Assembly (NCBI RefSeq): GCF_900113835.1
Contig: NZ_FOQV01000009.1
Span: 181,124-245,123 of the forward strand
DNA length: 64,000 nt
Direction: 5' to 3'
Source: Allobosea sp. OK403
Lineage (GTDB): Bacteria > Pseudomonadota > Alphaproteobacteria > Rhizobiales > Beijerinckiaceae
Shown here one piece after another: positions 1-8,180 of the stretch (its first letter is position 1; each line of letters starts with the position of its first letter). A program made the position numbers and the translations under genes. The notes under the pieces were generated by a model. The model was not told the origin of the DNA and did not search any database. It saw only the letters and a program-made list of their open reading frames with translations.

Positions 1-497
1 GGCGAATCGCCGAAGGTTGCGGAGACTGTGACGAAGGCCAGGATCATCAGGCCGAAATAGTCCCAGGGTCCGAACTTCACCGCGATCTCGACGAGCCAGG
101 GCGCGAGAAACGCCAGCCCCAGCGTCGCGATCGTGCCCGCGACGAAGGAGCCGATCGCCGAGGTGGCAAGCGCTGGCCCGCCGCGCCCAGCCTTGGCCAT
201 CTTCGAGCCTTCGAGCGCGGTTGCGAGCGAGGCGCTTTCGCCCGGCGCATTGATCAGGATCGCCGTGGTCGAGCCGCCATACATGCCGCCGTAATAGATG
301 CCGGCGAACATGATCAGCGAGCCGGCAGGGTCGAGCTTGAAGGTGACGGGCAGGAGCAGCGCGACCGTCAGGGCCGGCCCGATGCCCGGCAGCACGCCGA
401 CGGCGGTGCCGAGAAACACGCCGACCAGGGCAAAGAGCAGCTTGGTGGGTTCGAGCGCGACGGTGAAGCCGTGCATCAGGGCGTTGAAGGTATCCAT
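1..497 (-). CDS. tctA: TctA-family tripartite tricarboxylate transporter large permease (partial)
   Basis: The first 165 residues of the large membrane subunit are visible; the gene continues past the left edge. The reading begins MDTFNALMHGF and contains the family's glycine-rich stretches GVLPGIGPALT and YYGGMYGGSTTAIL, followed by hydrophobic helices. In TTT systems TctA is the roughly 500-residue permease that uses the ion gradient to import carboxylates delivered by the periplasmic TctC. It follows tctB by 13 bases, so the operon reads tctC-tctB-tctA on the minus strand. The substrate cannot be told from sequence. Confidence 0.92.
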   Translation of the reverse strand, partial: MDTFNALMHGFTVALEPTKLLFALVGVFLGTAVGVLPGIGPALTVALLLPVTFKLDPAGSLIMFAGIYYGGMYGGSTTAILINAPGESASLATALEGSKMAKAGRGGPALATSAIGSFVAGTIATLGLAFLAPWLVEIAVKFGPWDYFGLMILAFVTVSATFGDS

Positions 498-510
498 CGT
501 CGCGCCCTCC

Positions 511-987
511 TCAGAGCAAGTGTTCGAGGGGGCCGGACGGCAGCGTCAGCTGCAGCAGCTTCGAAAACATCAGGAAGATCGCCAGGCCCAGCACGATGCC
601 GATGCCGAAGTCGATCGCCAGCGCCTGGCGTCCGAAGGAGCGGGCGGTGAAGGAGAACACGATCGCGGTGGCGATGATGAAGCCGCCGCCGAGCCCGATA
701 CAGGCGATCAGGCCGATCAGCCCGCCCGTCAGCCAGAGAATAGCGTTGCGATCGACCGCTTCCGGCTTGGGCAAGCCGCCGCGGAAGGCGACGAAAAGAT
801 GCGCCAGACCCAGCACGCCCAGCACGACGCTGACCACATAGGGCATCGCGTTGGGGCCTATGCCGTAATTCGAGGTGATGGTCTGCGAATAGGCGTCGCG
901 GGCGACGACGGCAGCCGCGACGAGCAGCAGCAGCGCGACGACAAGGGCGGGCCGGTCGGCCCGGCCCGTGGTGACATCCTGGTTCAT
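511..987 (-). CDS. tctB: TctB-family tripartite tricarboxylate transporter small permease
   Basis: This is a 158-residue protein with about four hydrophobic segments (near residues 15-35, 45-70, 80-100 and 110-145). Size and topology match the small membrane subunit TctB. These subunits are poorly conserved, so the call leans on position between tctC and tctA and on topology. It starts with ATG at 987, about 105 bases after the tctC stop. That gap holds a strong hairpin, which may lower expression of the membrane subunits relative to the binding protein. Confidence 0.88.
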   Translation of the reverse strand: MNQDVTTGRADRPALVVALLLLVAAAVVARDAYSQTITSNYGIGPNAMPYVVSVVLGVLGLAHLFVAFRGGLPKPEAVDRNAILWLTGGLIGLIACIGLGGGFIIATAIVFSFTARSFGRQALAIDFGIGIVLGLAIFLMFSKLLQLTLPSGPLEHLL

Positions 988-1041
988 TTCGACCCTCCTG
1001 CCGTGCCGTATCGCCGGTTGATCCGACGTTCGTTCGTAAAG

Positions 1042-1067
1042 GGAGGGGCCGCTCGCGCGGCCCCTCC
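1042..1067 (-). other. intercistronic hairpin between tctC and tctB
   Basis: A perfect 11-bp inverted repeat (GGAGGGGCCGC and its complement) encloses a TCGC loop about 25 bases after the tctC stop. There is no U-tract, so it is more likely an mRNA-stabilising or attenuating hairpin than a full terminator. Such hairpins behind binding-protein genes are known in other transport operons; the role here is inferred. Confidence 0.6.
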
Positions 1068-1092
1068 GTCAAATCGTTTCGAGAGGCTGGCT

Positions 1093-2058
1093 TTACTTGA
1101 CCAGGCCGACATCCTTGAGCACCTTGCTGACGCGAGCGTCTTCGTCCTTCAGGAAGGTCTCGAATGCGGCGCCGCCGAGATAGGCGTCGTCCCAGCCGCG
1201 CGCCTTGAGGATCTCGGCCCATTCCTTGCTCTTGGTCATCTTCTCGACAGCGTCGGAGAGAACCTTGCGCTGCTCGGGCGTGATGCCGGCAGGCGCGACC
1301 ACGGAGCGCCAGTTCAGCACTTCGAGATTGACGCCGCCTTCCTTCAGGGTCGGCGCATCCGGCGCATTCGGCAGGCGCGTGCCGGAGCTGACGCCGATTA
1401 CGCGCAGCTTGCCGGCCTTGATCTGTCCCTCGAACTCGCCATAGCCGGAGATGCCGGCGGTGACGCGCCCACCGAGCATGGCGGCAAGCGCCTCGCCGCC
1501 GCCCGAGAACGGAATGTAGTTGATCTTGGTCGCATCGGCGCCGACCGCGCCGGCGAAGAGCGCCGCCATGATGTGGTCGACGCCGCCGGCCGAACCGCCG
1601 GCCCAGGTCACCTTGGCCGGATCGGCCTTGACGCGGTCTGCGAGGTCCTTGGCGTTCTTGATCGGCGAATCCGTCGGCACGACGATGACTTCGGCCTCGG
1701 CGGTGATCCGCGCGATCGGCGTGACCTGCGACAGGTTCACCGGCGACTTGTTCAGCAGGATGGCGCCGACCATGACGAAGCCGTTGACCATCAATTGCGA
1801 GCCGTCGCCCTTCGAGCCGTTGACGAACTGGGCGAGGCCGATCGTGCCGCCGGCGCCGTTGACATTGGTCACCTGCACGCTCTTGGCGATACCCGAGGCC
1901 ATCATTGCCTGCTGCATCGAACGTGCCGTGCCGTCCCAGCCGCCGCCGGGCGCGGCGGGAGCCATGATCTTCAGTTCGAGCTGAGCGAAAGCGGCCGTCG
2001 ACAGGCCAGCCAAGGCCACGGCAGTCACGGTGCTGCGCTTCAGAATGGATCTCAGCAT
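1093..2058 (-). CDS. tctC: TctC/Bug-family tripartite tricarboxylate transporter substrate-binding protein
   Basis: This is a 321-residue periplasmic binding protein. A Sec signal peptide (RSILKRSTVTAVALAGL then AAFAQ) ends near residue 25. The mature part begins with the Bug-family pattern IMAPAAPGGGWDGTAR, in which the PGG-W-D loop contacts the ligand carboxylate, and later has VNGAGGTIGLAQF. Length is normal for the family. It is the first gene of the tct operon and delivers a carboxylated substrate to TctAB. Bug proteins bind citrate, other di- and tricarboxylates, nicotinate and aromatic acids, so the ligand is not predictable. No regulator is adjacent. Confidence 0.95.
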   Translation of the reverse strand: MLRSILKRSTVTAVALAGLSTAAFAQLELKIMAPAAPGGGWDGTARSMQQAMMASGIAKSVQVTNVNGAGGTIGLAQFVNGSKGDGSQLMVNGFVMVGAILLNKSPVNLSQVTPIARITAEAEVIVVPTDSPIKNAKDLADRVKADPAKVTWAGGSAGGVDHIMAALFAGAVGADATKINYIPFSGGGEALAAMLGGRVTAGISGYGEFEGQIKAGKLRVIGVSSGTRLPNAPDAPTLKEGGVNLEVLNWRSVVAPAGITPEQRKVLSDAVEKMTKSKEWAEILKARGWDDAYLGGAAFETFLKDEDARVSKVLKDVGLVK

Positions 2059-2392
2059 GGGTTTCCTCCGCTCGCGGGTTTCCCGCAGATTTTATCTTGA
2101 ACGCTCCGCAGTGACACTTTGACGCTTCCAGCGTCAATTGCAGGTGATTGCATAATCTATTGTCATTAATCATCGCGTGTGGGCTTGAGGATTGGCCTGT
2201 CGCCGCAGCATCCATCGGTGTCGAATTGGTGCTGCAAAGCCCGGAGCGCGGCGCGTCCGGACAGAATCGCCCCGGATGCGAAAAACGTGACGGATTCTAG
2301 AAGCTTAGATCACTCCTCATGCGAGAAACCGGCCTGCACTTTTTCGCGCAATGCTCTAGGCGGGCCAGCCATGATCGCGTAATCGCTTGCCG
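2059..2392. other. intergenic region with a decayed repeat copy
   Basis: This gap separates the divergent tct operon and O-antigen ligase gene and should hold both promoters, though I cannot place either with confidence. Positions about 2298-2361 look like a decayed copy of the dispersed two-hairpin repeat seen intact at 5069, 17235 and 39487 (GCGAGAAACCGG, CACTTTTTCGCG and GCTCTAG are recognisable). Confidence 0.45.
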
Positions 2393-3700
2393 ATGAGCCG
2401 ATCGACCCTGTCCCCGACATCGCGAGAGCCCGCGCCGGAAGAGCCCGCGCTGCCGCGTCAGGCTGCCTTGGCCCTGAATATAGCCAGCGCACTTCTGATC
2501 ATGCTCCCGCCGGTGATGTGGGCGGCCAATCGCTCCGCACCGTTGCTGCTCTCGCTTGCGGCGCTGGCGGTGCTTGCTGCCAATGCTTTGGCCGGCCGGC
2601 TGCCGGCCCGGCTGATGCAGGCGCGCGCTCTCCTGCTGCAGCCGCTGGCCTTGGCGCTCCTCGGCTTCCTGGCCTGGGCCCTGGTGACGCTGCTGTGGAG
2701 CCATCTCCCGCGCGCCGGGCTTGCCATGTATGGCGAGCTGGTCCTGTCGCTGGCGTCAGGCTTTATCGTCGCCCTGTGCTGGCCGCAGACGGCGCCCGCA
2801 CGCGCCAGGCGAGCGCTGGGCTGGTCGCTGGCACTGACCGGCATCCTGGTCCTGGGCGAATTGCGCCTCGGGCCGGGCTTGCGCGACGCTCTGGGGCTTC
2901 GGAGCCAGCTCTATATCTTCAACCGGCCGCTCCTGACCTGTCTGCTCCTGCTGGCCCCGGCGCTCTACGGCCTTTGGACTGTCCCCGGGGCAGGGCGCGG
3001 CAGCCGGGCGCTTGCCGGACTCGTGGCCGTCTTCGTCACCGCCGCGATCATGGCCGGCGAGAGCGGCGCGGCCAAGTTCGGGCTGATGCTGATGGCGGCA
3101 ACCTGGCTCATCGCGCTGGCCTTGCCGCGTCTGGCGCTGGCCGGCTTGGCGCTCGCCTTCGTCGCCATGATGGCGGTCGCACCTGTGCTCGGCCCGCTTG
3201 CCGACCGCGTTCTGCCGGCTGGCGTCTACGAGCAGCTTGCCCGCGCCCATGCGCGCGACCGCGTCGACATCTGGCTCAGCTTCGACGAGGCGATCAGGGC
3301 GCGCCCGCTGACCGGCTTCGGCTTCGGGACCTCGGCAGCCTTGCGCACGCATCCCGCCGCGGCTGCGGTCTCCGAGCCGCACCGCGTGCTGCTCGATGTC
3401 GGCCATCCCCATAACGCCTTCCTGCAGGTCTGGGTCGAGACCGGCCTGATCGGTGTCCTGCTGACCTCGGCTGCAGGGCTCGCATTTCTGGGGCGCCTTC
3501 GCCATATGCCGGCCCGGGCTCTCGCCCCACGCCTTGCGATTGTCGCCGCGGCGCTGGGTGTGGCCTCGGTTGGCCATGGCGCCTGGCAGGGCTGGTGGAT
3601 CGCGGCTCTTGGAGCAACAGCGATCTGGTTCATGAGCATCGGGCGAAATGATGCCAGTCGAAACGATGCCAGCCGAAACGATGCGGAGACAAGCCGATGA
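2393..3700 (+). CDS. O-antigen ligase-family polytopic membrane protein
   Basis: This is a 435-residue protein with about ten to twelve hydrophobic segments. A central loop (roughly residues 290-345) carries RVDIWLSFDEAIRARPLTGFGFG and later HPHNAFLQVWVETGLIGV. These match the Wzy_C/WaaL signature of O-antigen ligases and polymerases, where the loop with the conserved H-N-x-x-L acts on undecaprenyl-linked glycans. The substrate is unknown and no sugar-transferase genes adjoin it. The C-terminus carries a short repeat (NDASR twice, then NDAETSR). A TTG two codons upstream is an alternative start. Its stop overlaps the glutathione reductase start (ATGA). Confidence 0.85.
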   Translation: MSRSTLSPTSREPAPEEPALPRQAALALNIASALLIMLPPVMWAANRSAPLLLSLAALAVLAANALAGRLPARLMQARALLLQPLALALLGFLAWALVTLLWSHLPRAGLAMYGELVLSLASGFIVALCWPQTAPARARRALGWSLALTGILVLGELRLGPGLRDALGLRSQLYIFNRPLLTCLLLLAPALYGLWTVPGAGRGSRALAGLVAVFVTAAIMAGESGAAKFGLMLMAATWLIALALPRLALAGLALAFVAMMAVAPVLGPLADRVLPAGVYEQLARAHARDRVDIWLSFDEAIRARPLTGFGFGTSAALRTHPAAAAVSEPHRVLLDVGHPHNAFLQVWVETGLIGVLLTSAAGLAFLGRLRHMPARALAPRLAIVAAALGVASVGHGAWQGWWIAALGATAIWFMSIGRNDASRNDASRNDAETSR

Positions 3701-5064
3701 GTGAATTCGACGTCGATCTCTTCATCATCGGGGCCGGTTCCGGCGGCACCCGGGCCGCCCGCATCGCCTCTGGCCACGGCGCCAAGGTGATGATCGCGGA
3801 AGAGGACCGCATCGGCGGCACCTGCGTCATTCGCGGCTGTGTGCCCAAGAAGCTCTTCGTCTATGCCAGTCGCTTCGCTGATGATTTCGAGGACGCCGCC
3901 GGCTTCGGCTGGAGCGTTTCCAAGCCGAGCTTCGATTGGCCGACCTTGCGCGATGCGGTGGCGAATGAAGTCACACGGCTGTCTGGCCTCTATCGCAAGG
4001 GCCTGGAGGGCGCCAAGGTCGCGATCCGCGAGGAGCGCGCCGTGGTCGAGGGCCCCCACAGCCTGCGCCTGGCCAAGAGCGGCGAGACCATCCGCGCCCG
4101 CCACATCCTGGTCGCGACCGGCGGCTATCCCGCTTTCGATCCGCCGATCCCCGGCGGCGAGCTCGGCATCTCCTCGAACGAGGTCTTCCATCTGCCGAGC
4201 CTGCCCAAGCGCATGCTGGTCATCGGTGGCGGCTATATCGCGCTCGAATTCGCCAGCCTGTTCGCGCGGCTCGGCGTCGCGGTGACGCTGCTGCATCGCG
4301 GCGACAATATCCTGCGCGGCTTCGACGAGGACATCCGCACCCGCCTGCGCGACGCGCTGGCGCATGCCGGCATCACGCTGCGGCTTGGCTGCACGGTCGA
4401 TCGCCTCGAATTGCTGCCGGATGGCGCGCGCCGCGCCCATTGCGCCAAGGGCAGCCCGATCGACGCCGAGGTGGTGCTGGTTGCGACCGGCCGCCGGCCC
4501 AATACGGTCGGGCTCGGGCTGGAGACGGCAGGCGTCAAGCTCGGCCCCGTCGGCGAGATCATAGTCGATGAGAATTCCGCCTCCAGCGTGCCCTCGATCC
4601 ACGCCGTCGGCGACGTTACCAATCGCGTCAACCTGACCCCTGTGGCGATCCGCGAGGGGCACGCCTTTGCGGATACGACCTTCGGCGGCAAGCCCTGGCA
4701 CATGGACCACAACCTCGTGGCCTCGGCGGTCTTCACCACGCCGGAGATCGGCACGGTCGGCTTGACCGAGAACCAGGCCTTTGCCGCCGGCTATGAGCTG
4801 CGCGTCTTCGAATCGGCTTTTCGGCCGATGAAGGCGACGATCTCTGGCCGGCAGGAGCGCATCTACATGAAGCTCCTAGTCGATGCGAAGACGGACAGGA
4901 TGCTCGGCGTCCACATCCTTGGCCACGATGCCGGCGAGATCATCCAGGCCGTCGCCATCGCAGTGACGATGGGCGCGACCAAGGCCGATTTCGACCGCAC
5001 CATCGCGCTGCATCCCAGCGCTGCCGAAGAGCTCGTGACGATGCGGACGGCGCGGGCAGGGTAG
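3697..5064 (+). CDS. gor: glutathione-disulfide reductase
   Basis: This is a 455-residue cytosolic flavoenzyme that reduces GSSG to GSH with NADPH. The FAD-binding motif GAGSGGTRAARIA is near residue 11. The redox-active disulfide lies in GGTCVIRGCVPKKLF, the glutathione-reductase form. A second nucleotide motif, GGGYIALEFASLFARLG, is followed by arginines (HR and LRG) that fit NADPH preference. The C-terminal dimer domain ends LHPSAAEELVTMR, containing the catalytic HP-x-x-x-E. The gene overlaps the upstream membrane-protein gene by 4 bases and is probably translationally coupled to it, an unusual partner. Confidence 0.95.
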   Translation: MSEFDVDLFIIGAGSGGTRAARIASGHGAKVMIAEEDRIGGTCVIRGCVPKKLFVYASRFADDFEDAAGFGWSVSKPSFDWPTLRDAVANEVTRLSGLYRKGLEGAKVAIREERAVVEGPHSLRLAKSGETIRARHILVATGGYPAFDPPIPGGELGISSNEVFHLPSLPKRMLVIGGGYIALEFASLFARLGVAVTLLHRGDNILRGFDEDIRTRLRDALAHAGITLRLGCTVDRLELLPDGARRAHCAKGSPIDAEVVLVATGRRPNTVGLGLETAGVKLGPVGEIIVDENSASSVPSIHAVGDVTNRVNLTPVAIREGHAFADTTFGGKPWHMDHNLVASAVFTTPEIGTVGLTENQAFAAGYELRVFESAFRPMKATISGRQERIYMKLLVDAKTDRMLGVHILGHDAGEIIQAVAIAVTMGATKADFDRTIALHPSAAEELVTMRTARAG

Positions 5065-5068
5065 CGCT

Positions 5069-5190
5069 AGAGCCGGATGATTTCAGCTGGAATCACGAGG
5101 TGATCCCAGCTGAAATCTGAATCCGTCTCTCATCTAAGAGTTAGAGCAGGATGCGAAAAACCGGTTCCCACTTTTTCGCATCCTGCTCTA
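5069..5190. repeat. dispersed two-hairpin repeat, family A
   Basis: Two adjacent palindromes make up the element. One is built on GATTTCAGCTGG...CCAGCTGAAATC, the other on GAGCAGGATGCGAAAAA...TTTTTCGCATCCTGCTC. The same unit lies in opposite orientation at 17235-17360 and 39487-39615. Its right end supplies the TAG stop codon of the adjacent vapC gene (5188-5190). It may also act as a terminator between gor and vapC, which converge. Confidence 0.9.
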
Positions 5191-5598
5191 GGGCAGCACG
5201 GGCACGCCGAGCGATCGGGCCGCAGTGGCCAGGTCTCGGTCGCGCGTCGCCAGTGTTGCCCCCATGCGCAGCGCCAGCTCCAGATAGGCTGCGTCATAAG
5301 TCGTCAGGCGTTGTGCGCGAGCGAGGTTTTGCGTCTCGCGCCAGGCACGGCCCGCGGTCTCCGCATCCGTGATCAGCGCCAATTGGCCGAGCAGTTCCAG
5401 GCGCTCGGAGACCGCGGCGGCGCTGAGGCGGCCCTTCCGCTCGGCCTGCAACAGGATGTTGCCGATTTCCAGCGCGAACAGGCCAGGCACGATCGCTCCG
5501 CTCTGGCGAACCCGCTCCGCGATCGCATCGCTCTCCCGGGACGCCTCGTCCTCGAAACACCATGCCAGTGCGATCGAGGCGTCGATGACGAGCGTCAC
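5188..5598 (-). CDS. VapC-family PIN-domain toxin
   Basis: This is a 136-residue PIN-domain protein, expected to be an Mg-dependent RNase held inactive by its antitoxin. The acidic residues fit the family: D in LVIDASIALAW at the N-terminus, E in LFALEIGN, D in TTYDAAYLELA and D in ATRDRDL. Its start overlaps the stop of the antitoxin gene by 4 bases, the usual type II arrangement with antitoxin first. The stop codon lies within a dispersed repeat, so the last residues may have been altered when the element inserted. Confidence 0.9.
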   Translation of the reverse strand: MTLVIDASIALAWCFEDEASRESDAIAERVRQSGAIVPGLFALEIGNILLQAERKGRLSAAAVSERLELLGQLALITDAETAGRAWRETQNLARAQRLTTYDAAYLELALRMGATLATRDRDLATAARSLGVPVLP

Positions 5599-5834
5599 CG
5601 CCGCCCCTCATCGCGCAGATCCTTCCAGGATAGCCCGCCGAGCGTCGTTCCGCCGCGCAGCGCTTTCAATCTGGCGAAGGCCTCGTCGCGGCGCAATTGA
5701 TCGATATCGCCCGCGCCGGTCAGCCGCGCGATCGGTTTGCCGTGTTTGGTAATGACCACCTCCTCGCCGGCGGCGACCCGTTCGAGCAGCGCCGAGAGAT
5801 GGGTCTTGGCCTCAAAAGCGCCTATCGTGACCAT
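5595..5834 (-). CDS. Phd/YefM-family antitoxin
   Basis: This is a 79-residue protein with the Phd/YefM N-terminus: VTIGAFEAKTHLSALLERVAAGEEVVITKHGKPIARL. That fold dimerises and binds the operon's own promoter; the C-terminal tail (from about residue 50) would wrap the PIN toxin. Upstream on the minus strand are two direct copies of GTTGGAAA (about 5838-5860), which could be operator half-sites. The pair therefore looks autoregulated, an inference from family behaviour. Confidence 0.9.
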   Translation of the reverse strand: MVTIGAFEAKTHLSALLERVAAGEEVVITKHGKPIARLTGAGDIDQLRRDEAFARLKALRGGTTLGGLSWKDLRDEGRR

Positions 5835-5949
5835 GGCGAATTTCCAACCTGATTTTCCAACTAGATGAAAAGATAGGTCGGTGTGGGTGTCGGGGCAAGT
5901 GCCGTGACGATAGGGCCGGCGCGGGCTTAGCGCTCGTTTGGAAACTCCT

Positions 5950-6237
5950 GACCCTCATCCTGAGAGCCTGGCCGGAAATAAACGCGCAATCTCAGGGGCT
6001 TCCGATCGCTTGACATCCCCGCGCCGTCATTCCGGACAAGCCGCGTCAGCGGCGCAGATCCGGAATCCATCGGAGAGCTCCAGAACTCTACGATGGATTC
6101 CGGGTCTCCGCTTCGCTGCGCCCGGAATGACGGAGCATAGCTGGTCAGGGAGGACCCATTGAAATCTTTGGCTTCATTTCGGGCCTGCCTCTGAGGAGCC
6201 ATGCCTCGTGGAATGGCTCCTCAGGATGAGGACTCGA
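5950..6237. repeat. composite palindromic repeat region (family B with flanking CCTCATCCTGAG arms)
   Basis: This fills most of the 452-base gap between the antitoxin gene and the esterase. An outer inverted pair CCTCATCCTGAG (5952) and CTCAGGATGAGG (about 6221) encloses a REP-like core (about 6028-6135) that opens with CCGTCATTCCGGA and closes with CCCGGAATGACGG. A further perfect 11-bp stem, TGAGGAGCCAT with its complement, lies at 6192-6223. Similar cores occur at 22108, 31694 and 38689. I see no gene here. Confidence 0.8.
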
Positions 6238-6286
6238 AAGACTTCCAAAGGGGCTCTAGCCCGCGCTATCCGCTGCCTGCCATCCG

Positions 6287-7321
6287 CTATTTGCTCAGCC
6301 CCTTCTTGGCGAGCCAGTCCTGGATCAGCTGGGCGACCTCCAGATTGTTCTTGTCGAGCATCATCATGTGGGAATTCCCCTTAATGCCCACGGTCGGGAG
6401 GTTGACGACGTCGACCGAGCCGCCGGCCGCCTTGATCTTGTCGCCGAAATCGGTTCCCGCCTTGCGGATCGCCGGCCAGCGCGCATCCTGCTCGACATTA
6501 TCGCCATAGACCATCAGCACGGGAATGTTCTTCAGGAGATCGGCCTTGGCTGGATCGCCCAGGCCCGCCGGCTCGACCGCGATCAGCGCCTTGACCTTGT
6601 CGGGGCGCGCCTGCGCTACCTTGAAGCCGAACTGCCCGGCCTGGCTGTGGAAGGCGATCACGCAGGGGCAGACCTTGTCGACCTCGGCGATATAGGCGTC
6701 GATGATCATCTGGTCGGTGGAGGTCCAGCGCGGCACGATCTGCTTGACGAAATTGTCGTAGCCATCGGCCGGGAACTGGCTCCCTGCGAGATATTTCCGC
6801 TTGGCGGGATCGGCATTGTAGCTGCCCGCGCCGTCGCCGATGCGGAAGCGCTCGAACGGGTTTGCCGTGGTCAGGAAGACCGGCTCGCCTGGAATGACAT
6901 CAGGATACATCGCCCAGCCCGAGCGGCCGCGCTCGACCGCATCGGAGTTGTAGACCGCCCAGCCCTTGCGCAGGAAGAACTCCAGCCAGCCCTGCCGCCC
7001 GTCCGGCGTCGTCTCGTAATTGACGCCGGTCATGCCGCCGCCATGCCAGAGCAGGAGCGGGGCCGCGCCGCGCTCGTTCTGCGGCAGGAAATACTGCACA
7101 TACATCTGGCCGGTCTGGTAGGTGCCGTTGGGATCGACCTTGGCCGGAACGCCGTCGGGCGTGAACGTCACCTCCTTGACCGGCCGGCCTGAAATCTCGA
7201 CCAGCTTGCCGCCGACATGGAACGAACCCATGCCGCGCAGCGAGAGGGGGTCTTCGGCTAAGACGCTGCAGGTCGCGGCTAGCACCAGCGCCGCAGCGGC
7301 GGCGAGTGAACGAAACGGCAT
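6287..7321 (-). CDS. secreted alpha/beta hydrolase (esterase)
   Basis: This is a 344-residue protein with a Sec signal peptide (MPFRSLAAAAALVLAATCSVLA, cleavage near residue 22). The alpha/beta-hydrolase core shows an oxyanion-type loop LLWHGGGMTG, the nucleophile elbow AFHSQAGQFG (Ser near residue 226) and a late histidine in KGNSHMMMLD. VCPCVIAF just before the nucleophile offers two cysteines, as in secreted bacterial esterases related to esterase 713. The natural substrate is unknown. It stands alone between two toxin-antitoxin pairs. Confidence 0.85.
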   Translation of the reverse strand: MPFRSLAAAAALVLAATCSVLAEDPLSLRGMGSFHVGGKLVEISGRPVKEVTFTPDGVPAKVDPNGTYQTGQMYVQYFLPQNERGAAPLLLWHGGGMTGVNYETTPDGRQGWLEFFLRKGWAVYNSDAVERGRSGWAMYPDVIPGEPVFLTTANPFERFRIGDGAGSYNADPAKRKYLAGSQFPADGYDNFVKQIVPRWTSTDQMIIDAYIAEVDKVCPCVIAFHSQAGQFGFKVAQARPDKVKALIAVEPAGLGDPAKADLLKNIPVLMVYGDNVEQDARWPAIRKAGTDFGDKIKAAGGSVDVVNLPTVGIKGNSHMMMLDKNNLEVAQLIQDWLAKKGLSK

Positions 7322-7482
7322 TGGGGGCGTCCTCCTTGGCGCGTTGATCTTTGCACCTTGGCGGCGATGCTAGGGAGCGATCGTCGTCACCACAAGGCAG
7401 GCGCCAATAGGTGGTGAAGGGCTGGCGGCGCAGGCCAGGCGACGCCACATCGACCTGCTGACGCAACGGCTGTTTTGGATTA

Positions 7483-7505
7483 TAGAATGGCGCTGCCGAA
7501 TTCTA
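7483..7505 (+). promoter_or_regulatory. candidate autoregulatory operator of the vapBC pair
   Basis: An inverted repeat TAGAAT - 11 bases - ATTCTA sits just before the Shine-Dalgarno AAAGGAG of the antitoxin gene. VapB-type antitoxins bind such sites in their own promoters. The placement is right, but the assignment is inferred. Confidence 0.45.
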
Positions 7506-7521
7506 GAAAGGAGATGCTGCC

Positions 7522-7770
7522 ATGGGGTTGAGCATCAAAAACGAGGCCGTCGAGACGCTGGCGCGCGATCTGGCTCGCCGTCATGGCACGGGCGTGACCG
7601 AAATCATCCGCTTGGCGCTGGTGGAAAAGGCCGAACGCGACGGTCCAGAAAAGACGCTTTGGGAGAAGCTGGCTCCGATTCATGAAGAGTTGAGAAAGGC
7701 CGGTAAAACGGGGCTGGTGGCCGACCGCGCGTTTTATGATGAGTTGAACGGCGAGTCCGAGCGGCTGTGA
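7522..7770 (+). CDS. VapB-type antitoxin (PSK/Rv0623-like family)
   Basis: This is an 82-residue protein that opens with the ribbon-helix-helix-like segment LSIKNEAVETLARDLARRHGTGVTEIIRLALVEK, typical of Rv0623-like VapB antitoxins. An acidic tail follows (ADRAFYDELNGESERL) and would cover the toxin active site. It starts with ATG after AAAGGAG, with an ideal gap. Its last 4 bases overlap the PIN-domain gene. Confidence 0.88.
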   Translation: MGLSIKNEAVETLARDLARRHGTGVTEIIRLALVEKAERDGPEKTLWEKLAPIHEELRKAGKTGLVADRAFYDELNGESERL

Positions 7771-8180
7771 TCGTTGTCGACGCCTCGGCGATCGCCGCGA
7801 TCCTGGGACGAGAGAGCGACGGCGAGCTGCTCGCGCAGAGGCTGGAGAATTGGCCGCATGGGCCTGGATTGCGGTATGCCTCAACCGTTACACTCTGGGA
7901 GGCTGCCTCTGCCGTTGCGCGTCTCCACCGGGTGAGCCGCGACCGTGCTTTCGAACTGGTCACGATTTTCTGTGAGTTGACGATGGTGACGCCGATCGCG
8001 CCCGACGTCGAGATCACGGCGGGGGCCGTGGCTGCGGCCGAGCGTTACGGCCTCGGCGGCGGCCGCCCAGGCATCCTCAATCTCGGCGATTGCTTCTCCT
8101 ACGCGACAGCCAGGCATCTTAAGGCGCGGTTGCTGTTCAAGGGCGACGATTTCAGCCGAACCGACATCGAGGCCGCTTGA
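7767..8180 (+). CDS. VapC-family PIN-domain toxin
   Basis: This is a 137-residue PIN-domain RNase-type toxin. Candidate catalytic acids are D5 in VVDASAIAAIL, E in TLWEAASAVARL, D in LGDCFSYATA and D in FKGDDFSRTD. The GDDFSRTD ending is common in this VapC subfamily. The start is GTG overlapping the antitoxin stop. It is a different subfamily from the toxin at 5188, so the two pairs are not a recent duplication. The stop lies inside a 23-bp tandem duplication. Confidence 0.9.
   Translation: MIVVDASAIAAILGRESDGELLAQRLENWPHGPGLRYASTVTLWEAASAVARLHRVSRDRAFELVTIFCELTMVTPIAPDVEITAGAVAAAERYGLGGGRPGILNLGDCFSYATARHLKARLLFKGDDFSRTDIEAA

Noticed and set aside
298..2100. Long plus-strand frame of 600 codons opposite the tct operon
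   Set aside because: It is antisense to three clearly homologous genes; its residues are low-complexity and Arg/Asp/Gly-rich, as expected from high-GC shadow frames.
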